NCBI GenBank assembly: GCA_947493695.1
Contig: CANLSF010000004.1
Location: 372,001 to 436,000, forward strand
Length of the DNA stretch: 64,000 bases
Direction: 5' to 3'
Source: an uncultured Kiloniellaceae bacterium
GTDB lineage: Bacteria > Pseudomonadota > Alphaproteobacteria > Kiloniellales > Kiloniellaceae
Part shown: in pieces, positions 1-8,823 of the stretch
Numbering within the stretch: the first letter of the stretch is position 1
Layout: the number at the start of each line of letters is the position of its first letter
The notes under the pieces: generated by a model
What the model saw: only the letters and a program-made list of their open reading frames with translations
Databases searched by the model: none
What the model was told of the DNA's origin: nothing
Made by a program: the position numbers and the translations under genes

Positions 1-1139
1 AGGGTATGTACAAAGGACGTGCCCTTTTCCCCCGCTGTTTTGAAGCGAGCTTTCATCCGCCGCGCCTGGAATTCCCCGCAGGTCGAGCAGCTCGAAATTT
101 CCCGGTAAGCTTTCTGGCCGGGCAACCAGACTTCGATATCGTGGGTGCGCTGTGCGCCAAACCCGGTGTCACCGCTAGCCAGAACCATCACGCGATAAGA
201 CAGGCCAAGCCGTTTCAGCACTTCTTCCGCGCAACCGGTCATGCGCTCCAGTTCAGCGTCTGATTCATCCGGATGGACGATCGACACCAGTTCGGTCTTT
301 TCAAACTGATGCTGGCGCAGCATCCCGCGGGTATCCTTGCCAGCCGAACCAGCTTCCGAGCGAAAACAAGGCGTTAATGCCGTTACCCGGATCGGAAGTT
401 CCGCCGCATCGAGAATGGAATCCGCAACCATATTGGTCAGCGGCACCTCAGCGGTGGGGATCAGCCAAAGCCCATCTTCTGTCCGGAAGGAGTCTTCACC
501 GAACTTTGGCAACTGCCCGGTTCCGTAAAGCACCTGATCGCGCACCAGCAAGGGAGGAATGACTTCGGTGTAACCGTGCTCGCGGGTATGCAGATCCATC
601 ATGAACTGCCCGAGCGCCCGGTGCAGACGCGCAATACCGCTGCGCATCACGACAAAGCGCGCGCCCGAGAGCTTGGCGGCAGCCTCAAAATCCATGAAAC
701 CCAGAGCTTCACCGATTTCGAAGTGCTGCTTTGGCTCAAAGTCGAAATTACGCAACTCACCAACAGTGCGCAGGCATACATTGTCTGACTCGTCGGCGCC
801 ATCGGGAATATCGGACCGCAACAGGTTCGGGAGACCGGAGAGAATGCCTTCAAGCTGCTCTCCAGTCGTCTTTTCGGCTTCTTCAAGGGTGGTCATGCGG
901 GACTTGATATCCGCTACCTCTGCGATCAGAGCGTCGGCGGACTCGCCATTCTTTTTCGCCATTCCGATGGACTTGGACGCTTCATTCCGCCGGGTTTGCA
1001 GTTCCTGCAATTGCGTCTGCGTTTCGCGACGGGTGACATCCATCTCTATGATGCTTTTCGCCATCGGAGCGATGCCCCGTCTGGCCATACCGGCATCAAA
1101 AGTCTCCGGATTCTCGCGGATCCATCTCAGGTCGAACAT
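1..1139 (-). CDS. serS: Seryl-tRNA synthetase (C-terminal end beyond the window)
   Basis: Charges tRNA-Ser with serine in the cytoplasm. The protein starts [15 protein letters not shown], the normal SerRS N-terminus, followed by the long helical tRNA-binding arm (about residues 30-100) and the class II core, with TAEVPLTN and the motif 2 stretch [11 protein letters not shown] visible. About 379 codons are present and the usual length is 420-430, so some 45 residues lie outside the window. It is the last visible gene of the tatA-tatB-tatC-serS run, 145 bases after tatC. The ATG at 1137-1139 matches the family start. No defect is seen. Confidence 0.95.
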   Translation of the reverse strand, partial: MFDLRWIRENPETFDAGMARRGIAPMAKSIIEMDVTRRETQTQLQELQTRRNEASKSIGMAKKNGESADALIAEVADIKSRMTTLEEAEKTTGEQLEGILSGLPNLLRSDIPDGADESDNVCLRTVGELRNFDFEPKQHFEIGEALGFMDFEAAAKLSGARFVVMRSGIARLHRALGQFMMDLHTREHGYTEVIPPLLVRDQVLYGTGQLPKFGEDSFRTEDGLWLIPTAEVPLTNMVADSILDAAELPIRVTALTPCFRSEAGSAGKDTRGMLRQHQFEKTELVSIVHPDESDAELERMTGCAEEVLKRLGLSYRVMVLASGDTGFGAQRTHDIEVWLPGQKAYREISSCSTCGEFQARRMKARFKTAGEKGTSFVHT

Positions 1140-1284
1140 TGGCTCTCTGATCGTTAGTTAAGGGTTATAAACCATACCGATACCTGACTTATACGGCCTA
1201 GGAGGACTCGCGTCCATGGCCTTGCAGCAGGTTTGCCGAGGCATCTTGAAAGGGAGATTCCAATCGCTGTGCGGGAGGCTTTTC

Positions 1285-2100
1285 TTAAGCCGTCCCGGAC
1301 CCGTCGCTATCTTCGGAGGCTTCGTCCGCAGCGCGTTTTTTCTCGACCATGCGGGCCAGCAGAATGGAAAGCTCGTAAAGCAGGATAATCGGAATTGCCA
1401 GAAGCAGCTGGCTGATCGGATCCGGCGGCGTGAAAATGGCAGCAACGATGAATACACCGACAATGGCGTATTTACGTTTCGCGGCCATGCCTGCCGAGGT
1501 GGCGATGCCGACCCGTGCCATGAGGGTCATCAAAACCGGGAGCTCGAAGCAGATACCAAACGCGAAAATGAGCTTCATAATCAGGGAAAGATACTGATCG
1601 ACCTTGGTTTCCAGCTCAATCGCGAGCGTGCCGCTGGTTCCTGTCTTCTCGAAGGAGATAAAGAACTCAGAGGCAACCGGGAAAATAACGTAATAAACCA
1701 GCGATCCGCCAATGAAGAAAAGGATCGGAGTGGCAATCAGAAATGGCGCTATTGCGGTCTTTTCGTTTTCATACAGACCTGGCGCAATAAACATCCAGAT
1801 CTGGATCAGAAAGACGGGTACGCAAAGAAAAGCTCCAGCAAAGAAAGCGACCTTCACATAGGTAAAGAACACCTCAGTCAGGTCCGTGAAGATCAGCCGT
1901 CTGACCTGTCCGGAGTTCTCATGGGCCTTGAGAACGTCCGCAAGCGGTTGCGTCAGAAACTCAAAAATACCCTCTGCAAAGGCAAAGCAGAGCAAAAACG
2001 CTGCGATCAAGAGCACCACACAGATCAGCAGCCGCTTGCGCAGCTCGATCAGGTGGTCGAGAAGTGGCATTTTGCTTGCGTCTATCGAGTTCTCAGCCAC
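1285..2100 (-). CDS. tatC: Sec-independent translocase subunit TatC
   Basis: Polytopic inner-membrane receptor of the twin-arginine translocase; with TatB it binds Tat signal peptides of folded cargo. 271 residues, about family length. The N-terminus contains MPLLDHLIELRKRLL, the conserved TatC entry motif with the key Glu, followed by six hydrophobic segments and the FELPVLM stretch typical of the family. The start is GTG at 2098-2100, two bases after the tatB stop, so translation is probably coupled; an internal ATG at codon 11 is the alternative. Two predicted Tat substrates are in this window (33528 and 51622). Confidence 0.96.
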   Translation of the reverse strand: MAENSIDASKMPLLDHLIELRKRLLICVVLLIAAFLLCFAFAEGIFEFLTQPLADVLKAHENSGQVRRLIFTDLTEVFFTYVKVAFFAGAFLCVPVFLIQIWMFIAPGLYENEKTAIAPFLIATPILFFIGGSLVYYVIFPVASEFFISFEKTGTSGTLAIELETKVDQYLSLIMKLIFAFGICFELPVLMTLMARVGIATSAGMAAKRKYAIVGVFIVAAIFTPPDPISQLLLAIPIILLYELSILLARMVEKKRAADEASEDSDGSGTA

Positions 2101-2102
2101 GT

Positions 2103-2606
2103 TCAGGCACTCTGCTTTGAGGTATCATTGCCCGCCTCACTGCTGGCGGCACCGGAATTTGGCGCATCGCTCGCAGGTTCAACCTGAACAGGTTCGGACG
2201 GTGGCGTGACTGAGTGAGCCGGTGCGACCTGGGCAGGTTGCTTCACGATTGACGCCTGTGGGGTGTCGCCCTGCCCTGCTCCGCCGATTTCGTCGTCAGC
2301 ATCTGATTTCGCCGTCTTTTCAAGATCTTTGATCTCTTCGTTCACGCTTCCCGTCGGGTCAATCGTGTCGGAAATGATCTTCTTCGGGCTGAAATCACGC
2401 GTGGCATTTAGTGCTTTCCGCGCGTCATCCAGATCGGCCTCACGGACGATATCGTCCAGCCCGGACTGGAACTCGCGCGCAAGGCCTTTCGCTTTGCCGA
2501 ACCAGTGCGCGACCTGGCGCATGGTCCTTGGAAGTTCCTTGGGGCCGATTACGAGAAGGGCAATAACTGCCACAACCCCCATTTCAGCCCAGCCGATATC
2601 AAGCAT
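2103..2606 (-). CDS. tatB: Sec-independent translocase subunit TatB
   Basis: Single-span membrane protein that forms the signal-peptide receptor with TatC. 167 residues. The N-terminal helix reads MLDIGWAEMGVVAVIALLV and is followed by the hallmark GPKELP hinge and an amphipathic helix (VAHWFGKAKGLAREF). The C-terminal half (about residues 80-167) is acidic, Pro/Ala-rich and of low complexity, as usual for TatB. It lies between tatA (59 bases upstream) and tatC (2 bases downstream). No strong Shine-Dalgarno precedes the ATG. Confidence 0.95.
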   Translation of the reverse strand: MLDIGWAEMGVVAVIALLVIGPKELPRTMRQVAHWFGKAKGLAREFQSGLDDIVREADLDDARKALNATRDFSPKKIISDTIDPTGSVNEEIKDLEKTAKSDADDEIGGAGQGDTPQASIVKQPAQVAPAHSVTPPSEPVQVEPASDAPNSGAASSEAGNDTSKQSA

Positions 2607-2665
2607 AGCGATCTGCCGCGGAGTACTGTCGAAGTTTCATTTGGGTCAAACCGGCATCCGCCGTG

Positions 2666-2908
2666 TTAACCGTTCGCCGCTTTGTCTTTTTCAGCGACGG
2701 TAGAAGCGGCTTCAGTCGACTCGCCCTCAATCGCTTTTTCAGCGGTTGTGTCGTCGTCTTTCTTGCCTTCTTCCTTAAGGCCTTTCTTGAAGGCCTTAAT
2801 GCCGGAGCCCGCGTCACCCATCAACTTACTCAGCTTTCCGCCGCCGCCGAAGAGGACGAGAACAACGACAAGCACGATAAGCCAGTGCCAGATACTAAAC
2901 GCACCCAT
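2666..2908 (-). CDS. tatA: Sec-independent translocase subunit TatA
   Basis: Pore-forming or membrane-thinning subunit of the Tat translocase. 80 residues: a short N-terminal transmembrane helix ([17 protein letters not shown]), the [13 protein letters not shown] hinge region and an amphipathic helix with GIKAFKKGL, then a charged tail. The hinge has a run of four glycines, the usual TatA form being FG-x-KLP. A good ribosome site (GAGGAGAG) stands 9 bases before the ATG. First gene of tatA-tatB-tatC-serS. Confidence 0.96.
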   Translation of the reverse strand: MGAFSIWHWLIVLVVVLVLFGGGGKLSKLMGDAGSGIKAFKKGLKEEGKKDDDTTAEKAIEGESTEAASTVAEKDKAANG

Positions 2909-3004
2909 TTCGGAGCTCTCCTCAGAGGTATAAAACCAATATTGTTTCGTTGGCGGACTATCGCAAAAACATTAGCCTGCCGCAACGCTTCTTGCGCATC
3001 CCCA

Positions 3005-4123
3005 CTAATTGGTGATGTTCCTCGGAAAAACAAATGCTTGGCTGCGATCAAGGTAAACGTCGAGCGCTTCTCCCTCCGCAGGGAGGTAGCGACCGGGTAT
3101 GCGCGCATGCCAATGAAGGGGGTGTCCGTGGTACTGAACCTCCTGCGGTTCGGCGTCTTCTGGCAGGGATGAACTCTCTCCGTCATCAAGCCTGAGATGA
3201 ACCAGACTACTGCGTCCAAGCATACGGGCTGCCAAGACTGTGGCTGTATTATCGGCGGGCTCGGAACTACTGCCGGGTGTCTTTAGGCGCAAGGCTTCAG
3301 GGCGAACCAGAACGTTGACGGGAGTGCCGTCGGCCAGGTCGACAGTCGGAATCGATCCAAAGGGCGTCGAGACCTGTCCCCCGACACAAATTCCCTCTAA
3401 CTCATTGGTTTCGCCGAAAAAGGTCGCAACGAAGGCACTGCGCGGCGCAAAGTAGAGGTCGCTGGGCCTGCCCTGCTGTTCGACCCGTCCTGCGCGCATC
3501 AAGGCGATCCTATCTGCCATAAACATGGCTTCTTCCGGATCATGGGTGACCATCAGGGTGGCCGTTCCGGTTTCCTTGAGCACATGAAGGGTCTCGTCAC
3601 GGACCTGATGGCGCAGTCGGGCATCCAATCCGGAGAAAGGCTCATCCAGCAGCATGATTTTGGGCTGAGGCGCCAGAGCCCTGGCAAGAGCTACACGTTG
3701 TTGCTGACCGCCGGAGAGCATATGTGGGAAAACATCCCGGTAGCCTTCCATGCCGACCTGAGTCAACGACCTGGAAACCCGCTCTTCCCGGAGGGCTGAG
3801 GATAAGCCTGAGATGCCGAAAGCAACGTTGTCGGCGATGGAGAGATGCGGAAAAAGCGCGAAATCCTGAAACACCAGCCCGATACCGCGCTGTTCTGGCG
3901 CCAGGTTGCGGTTTGGCTCGCCCACGGTCTTTCCGGACATCAGGATCCGGCCTTCCTGAAGGGGCTCAAGGCCTGCTGCAATTCGCAATGCCGTGGTTTT
4001 GCCACAGCCGGACGGACCCAACAGGCACAAAAGCTCGCCGGAATTCACGGACAGCTCGATATCGTCGACTGCTCGAACCTGGCCAAAATAATGGCTGACA
4101 TGCTCGAACTTGAGCGCGTCCAT
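3005..4123 (-). CDS. ABC transporter ATPase of the Fe3+/polyamine (FbpC/PotA) type
   Basis: ATP-hydrolysing subunit of an importer, probably for ferric iron, thiamine or polyamine; the substrate cannot be read from the ATPase. 372 residues from the ATG at 4121-4123, preceded by a GAAAGAGAG ribosome site; a longer upstream reading exists but looks non-coding. Walker A (GPSGCGKTT), Q-loop FQDFALFPH, signature LSGGQQQRVALARAL, Walker B LLLDEPFSGLD and the switch His (VTHDPEEA) are all intact. The C-terminal 130 residues form a TOBE-like domain. No permease or binding protein is next to it: it sits alone between scpB and tatA on the same strand. Confidence 0.9.
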   Translation of the reverse strand: MDALKFEHVSHYFGQVRAVDDIELSVNSGELLCLLGPSGCGKTTALRIAAGLEPLQEGRILMSGKTVGEPNRNLAPEQRGIGLVFQDFALFPHLSIADNVAFGISGLSSALREERVSRSLTQVGMEGYRDVFPHMLSGGQQQRVALARALAPQPKIMLLDEPFSGLDARLRHQVRDETLHVLKETGTATLMVTHDPEEAMFMADRIALMRAGRVEQQGRPSDLYFAPRSAFVATFFGETNELEGICVGGQVSTPFGSIPTVDLADGTPVNVLVRPEALRLKTPGSSSEPADNTATVLAARMLGRSSLVHLRLDDGESSSLPEDAEPQEVQYHGHPLHWHARIPGRYLPAEGEALDVYLDRSQAFVFPRNITN

Positions 4124-4289
4124 AAACTCTCTTTCATCGAAATGTGCTAGCGAACCCGAGCTTCGAAGTACCCAGGGCACCTTTTTCAGCAGGCTGCTTA
4201 CAGGGAGTATTCATTGAAGTCGAGCAGAGGTAATGCTGCTGCGACTAAAAATCAATCTCCCAGATGCAGTTGAACAGGATTGGAAGCCG

Positions 4290-5090
4290 TCAGGCGCGCT
4301 CCGGATCGGGTAAACCTTCGGCGTCCAGCACGGCTTCATGGATCTCTTCCATCATGCCTTCCACCTCACTGGTCTCAGAAGGCGCTTCGTCAGCCGGATC
4401 TTCGATGTCTTCCACGGCAGATAAAGGCTCACCGAAATCCTCCGGCAGCAATTCCGCCGTTTCCTCGTCTTCGTCCTCATCTTCCTCGTGGTCCGCGGTA
4501 TCAACCCCTTCGTCACCGGTTCCCAGGAGCACGCCACGTCCTCCAAGAGCGGTAATGGCGGGCCGGCTATCCAGCAATCCTGCGGCTTTCAGTTCTTCGA
4601 TGCCAGGCAGCGAATCCACTGAATCCAGGCCAAAATGATCCAAAAAGGCATCTGTCGTGCCCCAGGTGACCGGTCGCCCGGGGGTCTTTCGACGCCCTTT
4701 CAGCTTGATCCAGCCTGCTTCAAGCAGGGTATCCAGTGTCCCTTTTGACAATGCCACACCCCGGATTTCCTCTATTTCACCGCGTGTTACAGGCTGATGA
4801 TAGGCCACGATGGAAAGAGTTTCGACGGCTGCACGGGTCAGCTTTTTGACCGCAGTGGTCTCGATCTTCATGTAAGGCGCGAGATCCTGCGCGGTCCGAA
4901 AGGCCCAGGTGTCCGCGATCTGCATCAGGTTAACACCACGGTTCTCGTAAAGTGTCTGAAGCTCGCTGATTAAGCCGTTGATATCAGCGCCTTCCGGCAG
5001 ATGCCGTTTCACATCCTTGGCAGATAGCGGTTTGGCTGATCCGAAGAATATAGCCTCAAGCAGGCGGAGTTGATCGAAACGTTCGTTCAT
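4290..5090 (-). CDS. scpB: Segregation and condensation protein ScpB
   Basis: Winged-helix (kite) subunit of the SMC-ScpAB chromosome condensin. 266 residues. The paired winged-helix region covers about residues 1-175, with the conserved LSIVAYHQPVTRGEIEEIRG and TTDAFLDHFGLDSVDSLPG blocks. After residue 180 comes a long Asp/Glu-rich tail (EEDEDEDEETAELLPEDFGE) that is not part of the core and makes the protein longer than many homologues. The ATG overlaps the scpA stop by four bases, so the two are translationally coupled. Confidence 0.95.
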   Translation of the reverse strand: MNERFDQLRLLEAIFFGSAKPLSAKDVKRHLPEGADINGLISELQTLYENRGVNLMQIADTWAFRTAQDLAPYMKIETTAVKKLTRAAVETLSIVAYHQPVTRGEIEEIRGVALSKGTLDTLLEAGWIKLKGRRKTPGRPVTWGTTDAFLDHFGLDSVDSLPGIEELKAAGLLDSRPAITALGGRGVLLGTGDEGVDTADHEEDEDEDEETAELLPEDFGEPLSAVEDIEDPADEAPSETSEVEGMMEEIHEAVLDAEGLPDPERA

Positions 5091-5905
5091 GAGCGGTCTC
5101 TTGTATCTTCGTCGACACCACGGAAATAGATTTCTCCGAACATTCCGTCTTGTCGGATCTGCAACTTGCCCTCACGACAGAGTTCCAGTGAGGCAACAAA
5201 TGTGGTCGCGACCGCCGAGCGCCTAACCAGCGGGTCGCGCAGATCCGCAGGCAGGAAAGAACTGAGGGTTTTCCAGTTCGGTGTGGCCCCCAGCAAGGTG
5301 GTCAAACGCTGTAGCGCGTCGTCGACCGTGTAAAGCTCCGTGGCCTGGATATGCAGGCTCGAGACTTCGTTGCGCACCCGGTTTTTGGCGTAGGCCCGCA
5401 GGAGTTCAAGCAGCGAGGCGTCGAAGGTGGTCGTCGTCTCGGTTCGTAGTCGCTCCGGCTCGCCCCGCACATAGATGCCCTGGCCCAGCCTGGGGCGCTC
5501 CGTGAGAAGCTTTCCGGCTTTTTGCATCGCTTCAAGGCGTTGCAGCTGAAACTTCAGAGCAGCAGCCATCTCAGCGCCGCTCGGCTCGTCATCTCCCGCC
5601 GGTTCCGGAAGCATCAGGCGGGACTTCAGGTACGCCAGCCAGGCAGCCATCACCAGATAATCCGCGGCAAGCTCCAGGCGAACCTTGCGGGCTTCACGGA
5701 CAAATTCGAGGTACTGATCGGCGAGCGCCAGGATCGAAATGCCGGTCAGGTCGACCTTCTGATCCCGCGCCAGCTGCAGAAGCACATCAATCGGACCTTC
5801 ATAGCCGTCGAGATCCAGAATCAGCCCGTCGCCAATCTTGGCCGGCAGACCGGAATCCTCTTCAAAGGCATCTTGGCCGTCTGTTATGTCCTTGGTCTCG
5901 GACAC
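5087..5905 (-). CDS. scpA: Segregation and condensation protein ScpA (kleisin)
   Basis: Kleisin that bridges the SMC heads and binds ScpB. 272 residues, normal length. The N-terminal SMC-binding helix region has the diagnostic LDGYEGPIDVLLQLARDQKVDL block at about residues 30-52, followed by IDLLALADQYLEF-like sequence (here ISILALADQYLEFV) and a C-terminal winged helix that contacts the SMC cap. The start is a GTG at 5903-5905 preceded by AGAGGGGCAGGG. Four-base overlap with scpB downstream; the M50 protease gene ends 48 bases upstream. Confidence 0.95.
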   Translation of the reverse strand: MSETKDITDGQDAFEEDSGLPAKIGDGLILDLDGYEGPIDVLLQLARDQKVDLTGISILALADQYLEFVREARKVRLELAADYLVMAAWLAYLKSRLMLPEPAGDDEPSGAEMAAALKFQLQRLEAMQKAGKLLTERPRLGQGIYVRGEPERLRTETTTTFDASLLELLRAYAKNRVRNEVSSLHIQATELYTVDDALQRLTTLLGATPNWKTLSSFLPADLRDPLVRRSAVATTFVASLELCREGKLQIRQDGMFGEIYFRGVDEDTRDRS

Positions 5906-5953
5906 CCCTGCCCCTCTAAATGTCGTGCACGTACGCTGTCAAACACACAATAT

Positions 5954-6637
5954 CTACCAATAACCCGCTAACGAGTAAAAAAATATGCCTAGCGCTTCAA
6001 TAGGCGGCCGCATAACCCAGCCGATAACGTCGACATAAGCCGCGTATTCTCCAGCAAAGCGTGGTAGCAGAAACAAACCGATCAAAATGAAGAAACCATA
6101 ACGCTCAACAGCTGCCAGACGAACAGCCAAAGGATAAGGCAATAACCCGACGGCTACCCGCCCGCCGTCGAGTGGCGGCAGGGGAAGCATATTAAAAACA
6201 GCCAATATAACATTGATATATATTGCGTTTTTCAAATTTTCTTTAAACCACAGAGCTGATGCGTCGGGCAATAACGGCAAAACGTGAAACAATAGGGCTG
6301 CGACTGTCGCCAAGGCGATATTGGCCGCAGGACCAGCTGCGGCAACCAGGATCATGTCACGCCTAGGTTTGCTCAACCTGTCAAACCGGACGGGTACAGG
6401 TTTTGCCCAGCCAAAAACAAAGCCGGTTCCGCTGATCACGAGCATTGCAGGCAGGATGACAGTTCCAAAGGGATCGATATGCCGGAGCGGATTGAGATTG
6501 ACCCGCCCTAGGCGGTAGGCAGTGTCATCACCCAGTTTCCAGGCTGCGTAGCCGTGCGCGACCTCGTGAAAGGTAATTGCGAGGAGGACGGGCAACGCCC
6601 AGATCGAGATGCCCTGCAGAATTGACGAAAAGTCCAA
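5954..6637 (-). CDS. Site-2-type zinc metalloprotease (M50 family)
   Basis: Integral membrane protease of the short site-2 family that lies next to scpA in many bacteria; its substrate is not known to me. 227 residues with four to six hydrophobic segments. The zinc motif HEVAHG is at about residues 24-29 and the second metal-ligand region is NMLPLPPLDGGRV (about residue 155), which carries the conserved Asp. No PDZ domain is present. It starts at TTG (6635-6637), eight bases after an AAGGA ribosome site, and belongs to the nagZ-scpAB run. Confidence 0.9.
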   Translation of the reverse strand: MDFSSILQGISIWALPVLLAITFHEVAHGYAAWKLGDDTAYRLGRVNLNPLRHIDPFGTVILPAMLVISGTGFVFGWAKPVPVRFDRLSKPRRDMILVAAAGPAANIALATVAALLFHVLPLLPDASALWFKENLKNAIYINVILAVFNMLPLPPLDGGRVAVGLLPYPLAVRLAAVERYGFFILIGLFLLPRFAGEYAAYVDVIGWVMRPPIEALGIFFYSLAGYW

Positions 6638-6709
6638 GCTCTATTCCTTAATGGGCCCCAAAGCCGGTGCTTCGTCCGGCTCGCGCCAATTCAAAACTGT
6701 AGTGTGGCC

Positions 6710-7738
6710 CTATGCGCCGCTGAGTATCTCATCCAGGCGTGCGACAGCCTCTTTGTATTGAAAATCTTCGAGGTTTCCCAGACGCTTACTGGCTGCTGTC
6801 GCGCGGTCTCGTGCTTCTTCAGTCATGATGCGTGAATTGGCAGCGACCGCCTGCATTTCGTCTGCCTTACCGTTGCAGTGCAGCGCGATATCGCACCCAG
6901 CCGCCATAGCCGCAGCAGTACGTTGCCCCAAATCGCCGTCCAGTGCCTCCATGGAAAGGTCGTCCGTCAGCAGGAGACCCTCAAAACCGATATAGTCACG
7001 GATAATTTCCTTCACCACCTTTGACGACGCGGTCGCCGGGTGGTCGGGATCTACAGCTGTATAGACAACATGGCCCGTCATCGCCCAGGGGGCATCGGAA
7101 CGGAGCCGAAAGGACTCAAAATCACTTGCCTTGAGCTCCTCAAGCGTGGCGTTAACGACCGGCAAAGACAAATGGCTGTCGACCATGGCGCGCCCGTGGC
7201 CCGGCATATGCTTGATCACGGGTATCACACCGGCAGAGAGGCAGGCATCGATGCAGACTTTGCCCAGCTTCGCCGCCGCCTCGGGTTCCGCAGCAAAGGC
7301 GCGGTCGCCAATCACATCGTGCGCTCCGGGGAAGGCCAGATCGAGAGACGGAACGCAATTGACGTTGAGGCCCACATTCAAAACTTCGGCTGACAAGAGC
7401 TGCGAATTCAGTCGGACGGCCTCCTCAGCCAGCGCCGGATCCTCCTTCATCAGGCTGCCGAGGCGTCCAGGGGCCGGAGCCGCCCGCCAGTGCGGCGGCT
7501 TCAGCCTGGTGACCCGGCCGCCTTCCTGATCGACCAGGATAGGGGCGTCCTCACGGCCAATCGCCTCGCGCAGATCATAGGTCAGGTGGCGTAGTTGCTC
7601 CGGGGTTTCGCAATTGCGTTTGAAGAGGATAAAGCCGAAGGGATTGGAATCTGCAAAAAAATCGCGTTCCCAATCACTTAGAACGGTTCCCTCGCACCCG
7701 AAGATGACGGCGGAAGTATCGGTTGGCAGTGTTTTCAT
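6710..7738 (-). CDS. nagZ: Beta-N-acetylhexosaminidase (glycoside hydrolase family 3)
   Basis: Cytoplasmic enzyme that removes N-acetylglucosamine from anhydro-muropeptides in peptidoglycan recycling. 342 residues from the ATG at 7736-7738, near family length. The family motif KHMPGHGRAMVDSH is clear (catalytic His in the mobile loop), and the nucleophile Asp lies in LLTDDLSMEAL. The sugar-binding DQEGGRVTRL segment is also present. A longer reading would need a TTG inside the preceding gene. It follows the SPOR-domain gene by five bases, so both are probably one transcript concerned with cell-wall turnover. Confidence 0.95.
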   Translation of the reverse strand: MKTLPTDTSAVIFGCEGTVLSDWERDFFADSNPFGFILFKRNCETPEQLRHLTYDLREAIGREDAPILVDQEGGRVTRLKPPHWRAAPAPGRLGSLMKEDPALAEEAVRLNSQLLSAEVLNVGLNVNCVPSLDLAFPGAHDVIGDRAFAAEPEAAAKLGKVCIDACLSAGVIPVIKHMPGHGRAMVDSHLSLPVVNATLEELKASDFESFRLRSDAPWAMTGHVVYTAVDPDHPATASSKVVKEIIRDYIGFEGLLLTDDLSMEALDGDLGQRTAAAMAAGCDIALHCNGKADEMQAVAANSRIMTEEARDRATAASKRLGNLEDFQYKEAVARLDEILSGA

Positions 7739-7743
7739 CGGAT

Positions 7744-8823
7744 TTAACGACGTTTGACCAAGCAATCCTGCTTGGCGGCCTTGAGCTGGGCACAGAGGTC
7801 CTGCGCCGTAGCCTTGGTCGGGAAAGGTCCGGTCTGCAGGCGGTAACGTGTGCCGATACCCTCGATCTCAGCTTTTTCGACGATTGCTTTCATCTGCGCG
7901 AGCAAGCCTTTGTTTACATTCTGAATTCGCTTCCACTCCTGAAGGGCGATCTGCTCGGACTTCAGGGAGGCCAGCTGCAGAACATAACCACTGTCGGTCG
8001 GAACCTTGGCAAGCTGTGTTGTCGCTGCTGTTGCTGTGGGGGCCTTTGGTGCTGCTGGCTTCGAAGCTTCAGCGACCTTGGCGACGGGTTTGGGCTTGAC
8101 CGCTGGCGCATCGGGAATCTTCGGGGCTTCCACAGGTGCGGCGACGGTTTCCTCAGTCTCTGTTTTCGAGGGCTCGACGATGACCGTATTGGCTGCAGTT
8201 TCAACTTCTTTCGCGGCTTTCTCAGCCTCTTGCGCGAGCAAAGATGCAGAGCCGGTTTCAGCCTGTGGCTCGGTGACAATCACAGGTGTCTCTTCATTGC
8301 CATCCAGGTTGTTATCGCTATCCAACGTCGTGGTGCCGGTTGGCACGGGGAGCGGCGCTTCGGGTGGTGGCAGAAGGCGTTCAACCTGCGGCTTTTCCGG
8401 GTCAGGGTTCAGGATCAGCTTGTCCTGATGCTCAACCTTCAGTCCGCCCGGATTTTCAGGCCTGGTTTTCACCGGTTCCGGATCGGCCTGAATCAATTCC
8501 ACCGTCTGGATACCGTCCTGTGAAGTTCCCGGATCGGAATAGGCAAACCAGACGACTCCCCCAAAAGCTGCCAGGACAAGTAATGCAATTCCAACCGGCA
8601 TCAGGGGCGAACGGCGGCGAAGTTCCCGTTCCGTGTCGCCTGTATCGTGAACAAAATCGTCCATTTTTATTCCTTGGTCATAGCCGTATTGCGGATCCGT
8701 ATCCGGATTAGGTCCTTCGAGCGACGCCTCCGCGCCTGCTTTCCGAGTACCTGGGCCAGCCTTCAAACTGTCTAACGCGCGCTCAAACCGCCGAAAGGCG
8801 TCCGAACTGCGGTCGACGGGCAT
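7744..8823 (-). CDS. SPOR-domain membrane protein
   Basis: Probable septal or cell-wall-associated protein. 359 residues: a cytoplasmic N-terminus of about 70 residues, one transmembrane helix (PVGIALLVLAAFGGVVWFAY, about residues 76-95), a long Pro/Glu/Ala-rich periplasmic linker, and a C-terminal SPOR domain (about 280-359: YVLQLASLKSEQIALQEW ... YRLQTGPFPTKATAQDLC). SPOR domains bind peptidoglycan strands stripped of stem peptides. Its ATG shares one base with the argS stop (TAATG). The order argS-SPOR-nagZ is common in alphaproteobacteria. A second ATG at codon 54 is possible. Confidence 0.9.
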   Translation of the reverse strand: MPVDRSSDAFRRFERALDSLKAGPGTRKAGAEASLEGPNPDTDPQYGYDQGIKMDDFVHDTGDTERELRRRSPLMPVGIALLVLAAFGGVVWFAYSDPGTSQDGIQTVELIQADPEPVKTRPENPGGLKVEHQDKLILNPDPEKPQVERLLPPPEAPLPVPTGTTTLDSDNNLDGNEETPVIVTEPQAETGSASLLAQEAEKAAKEVETAANTVIVEPSKTETEETVAAPVEAPKIPDAPAVKPKPVAKVAEASKPAAPKAPTATAATTQLAKVPTDSGYVLQLASLKSEQIALQEWKRIQNVNKGLLAQMKAIVEKAEIEGIGTRYRLQTGPFPTKATAQDLCAQLKAAKQDCLVKRR

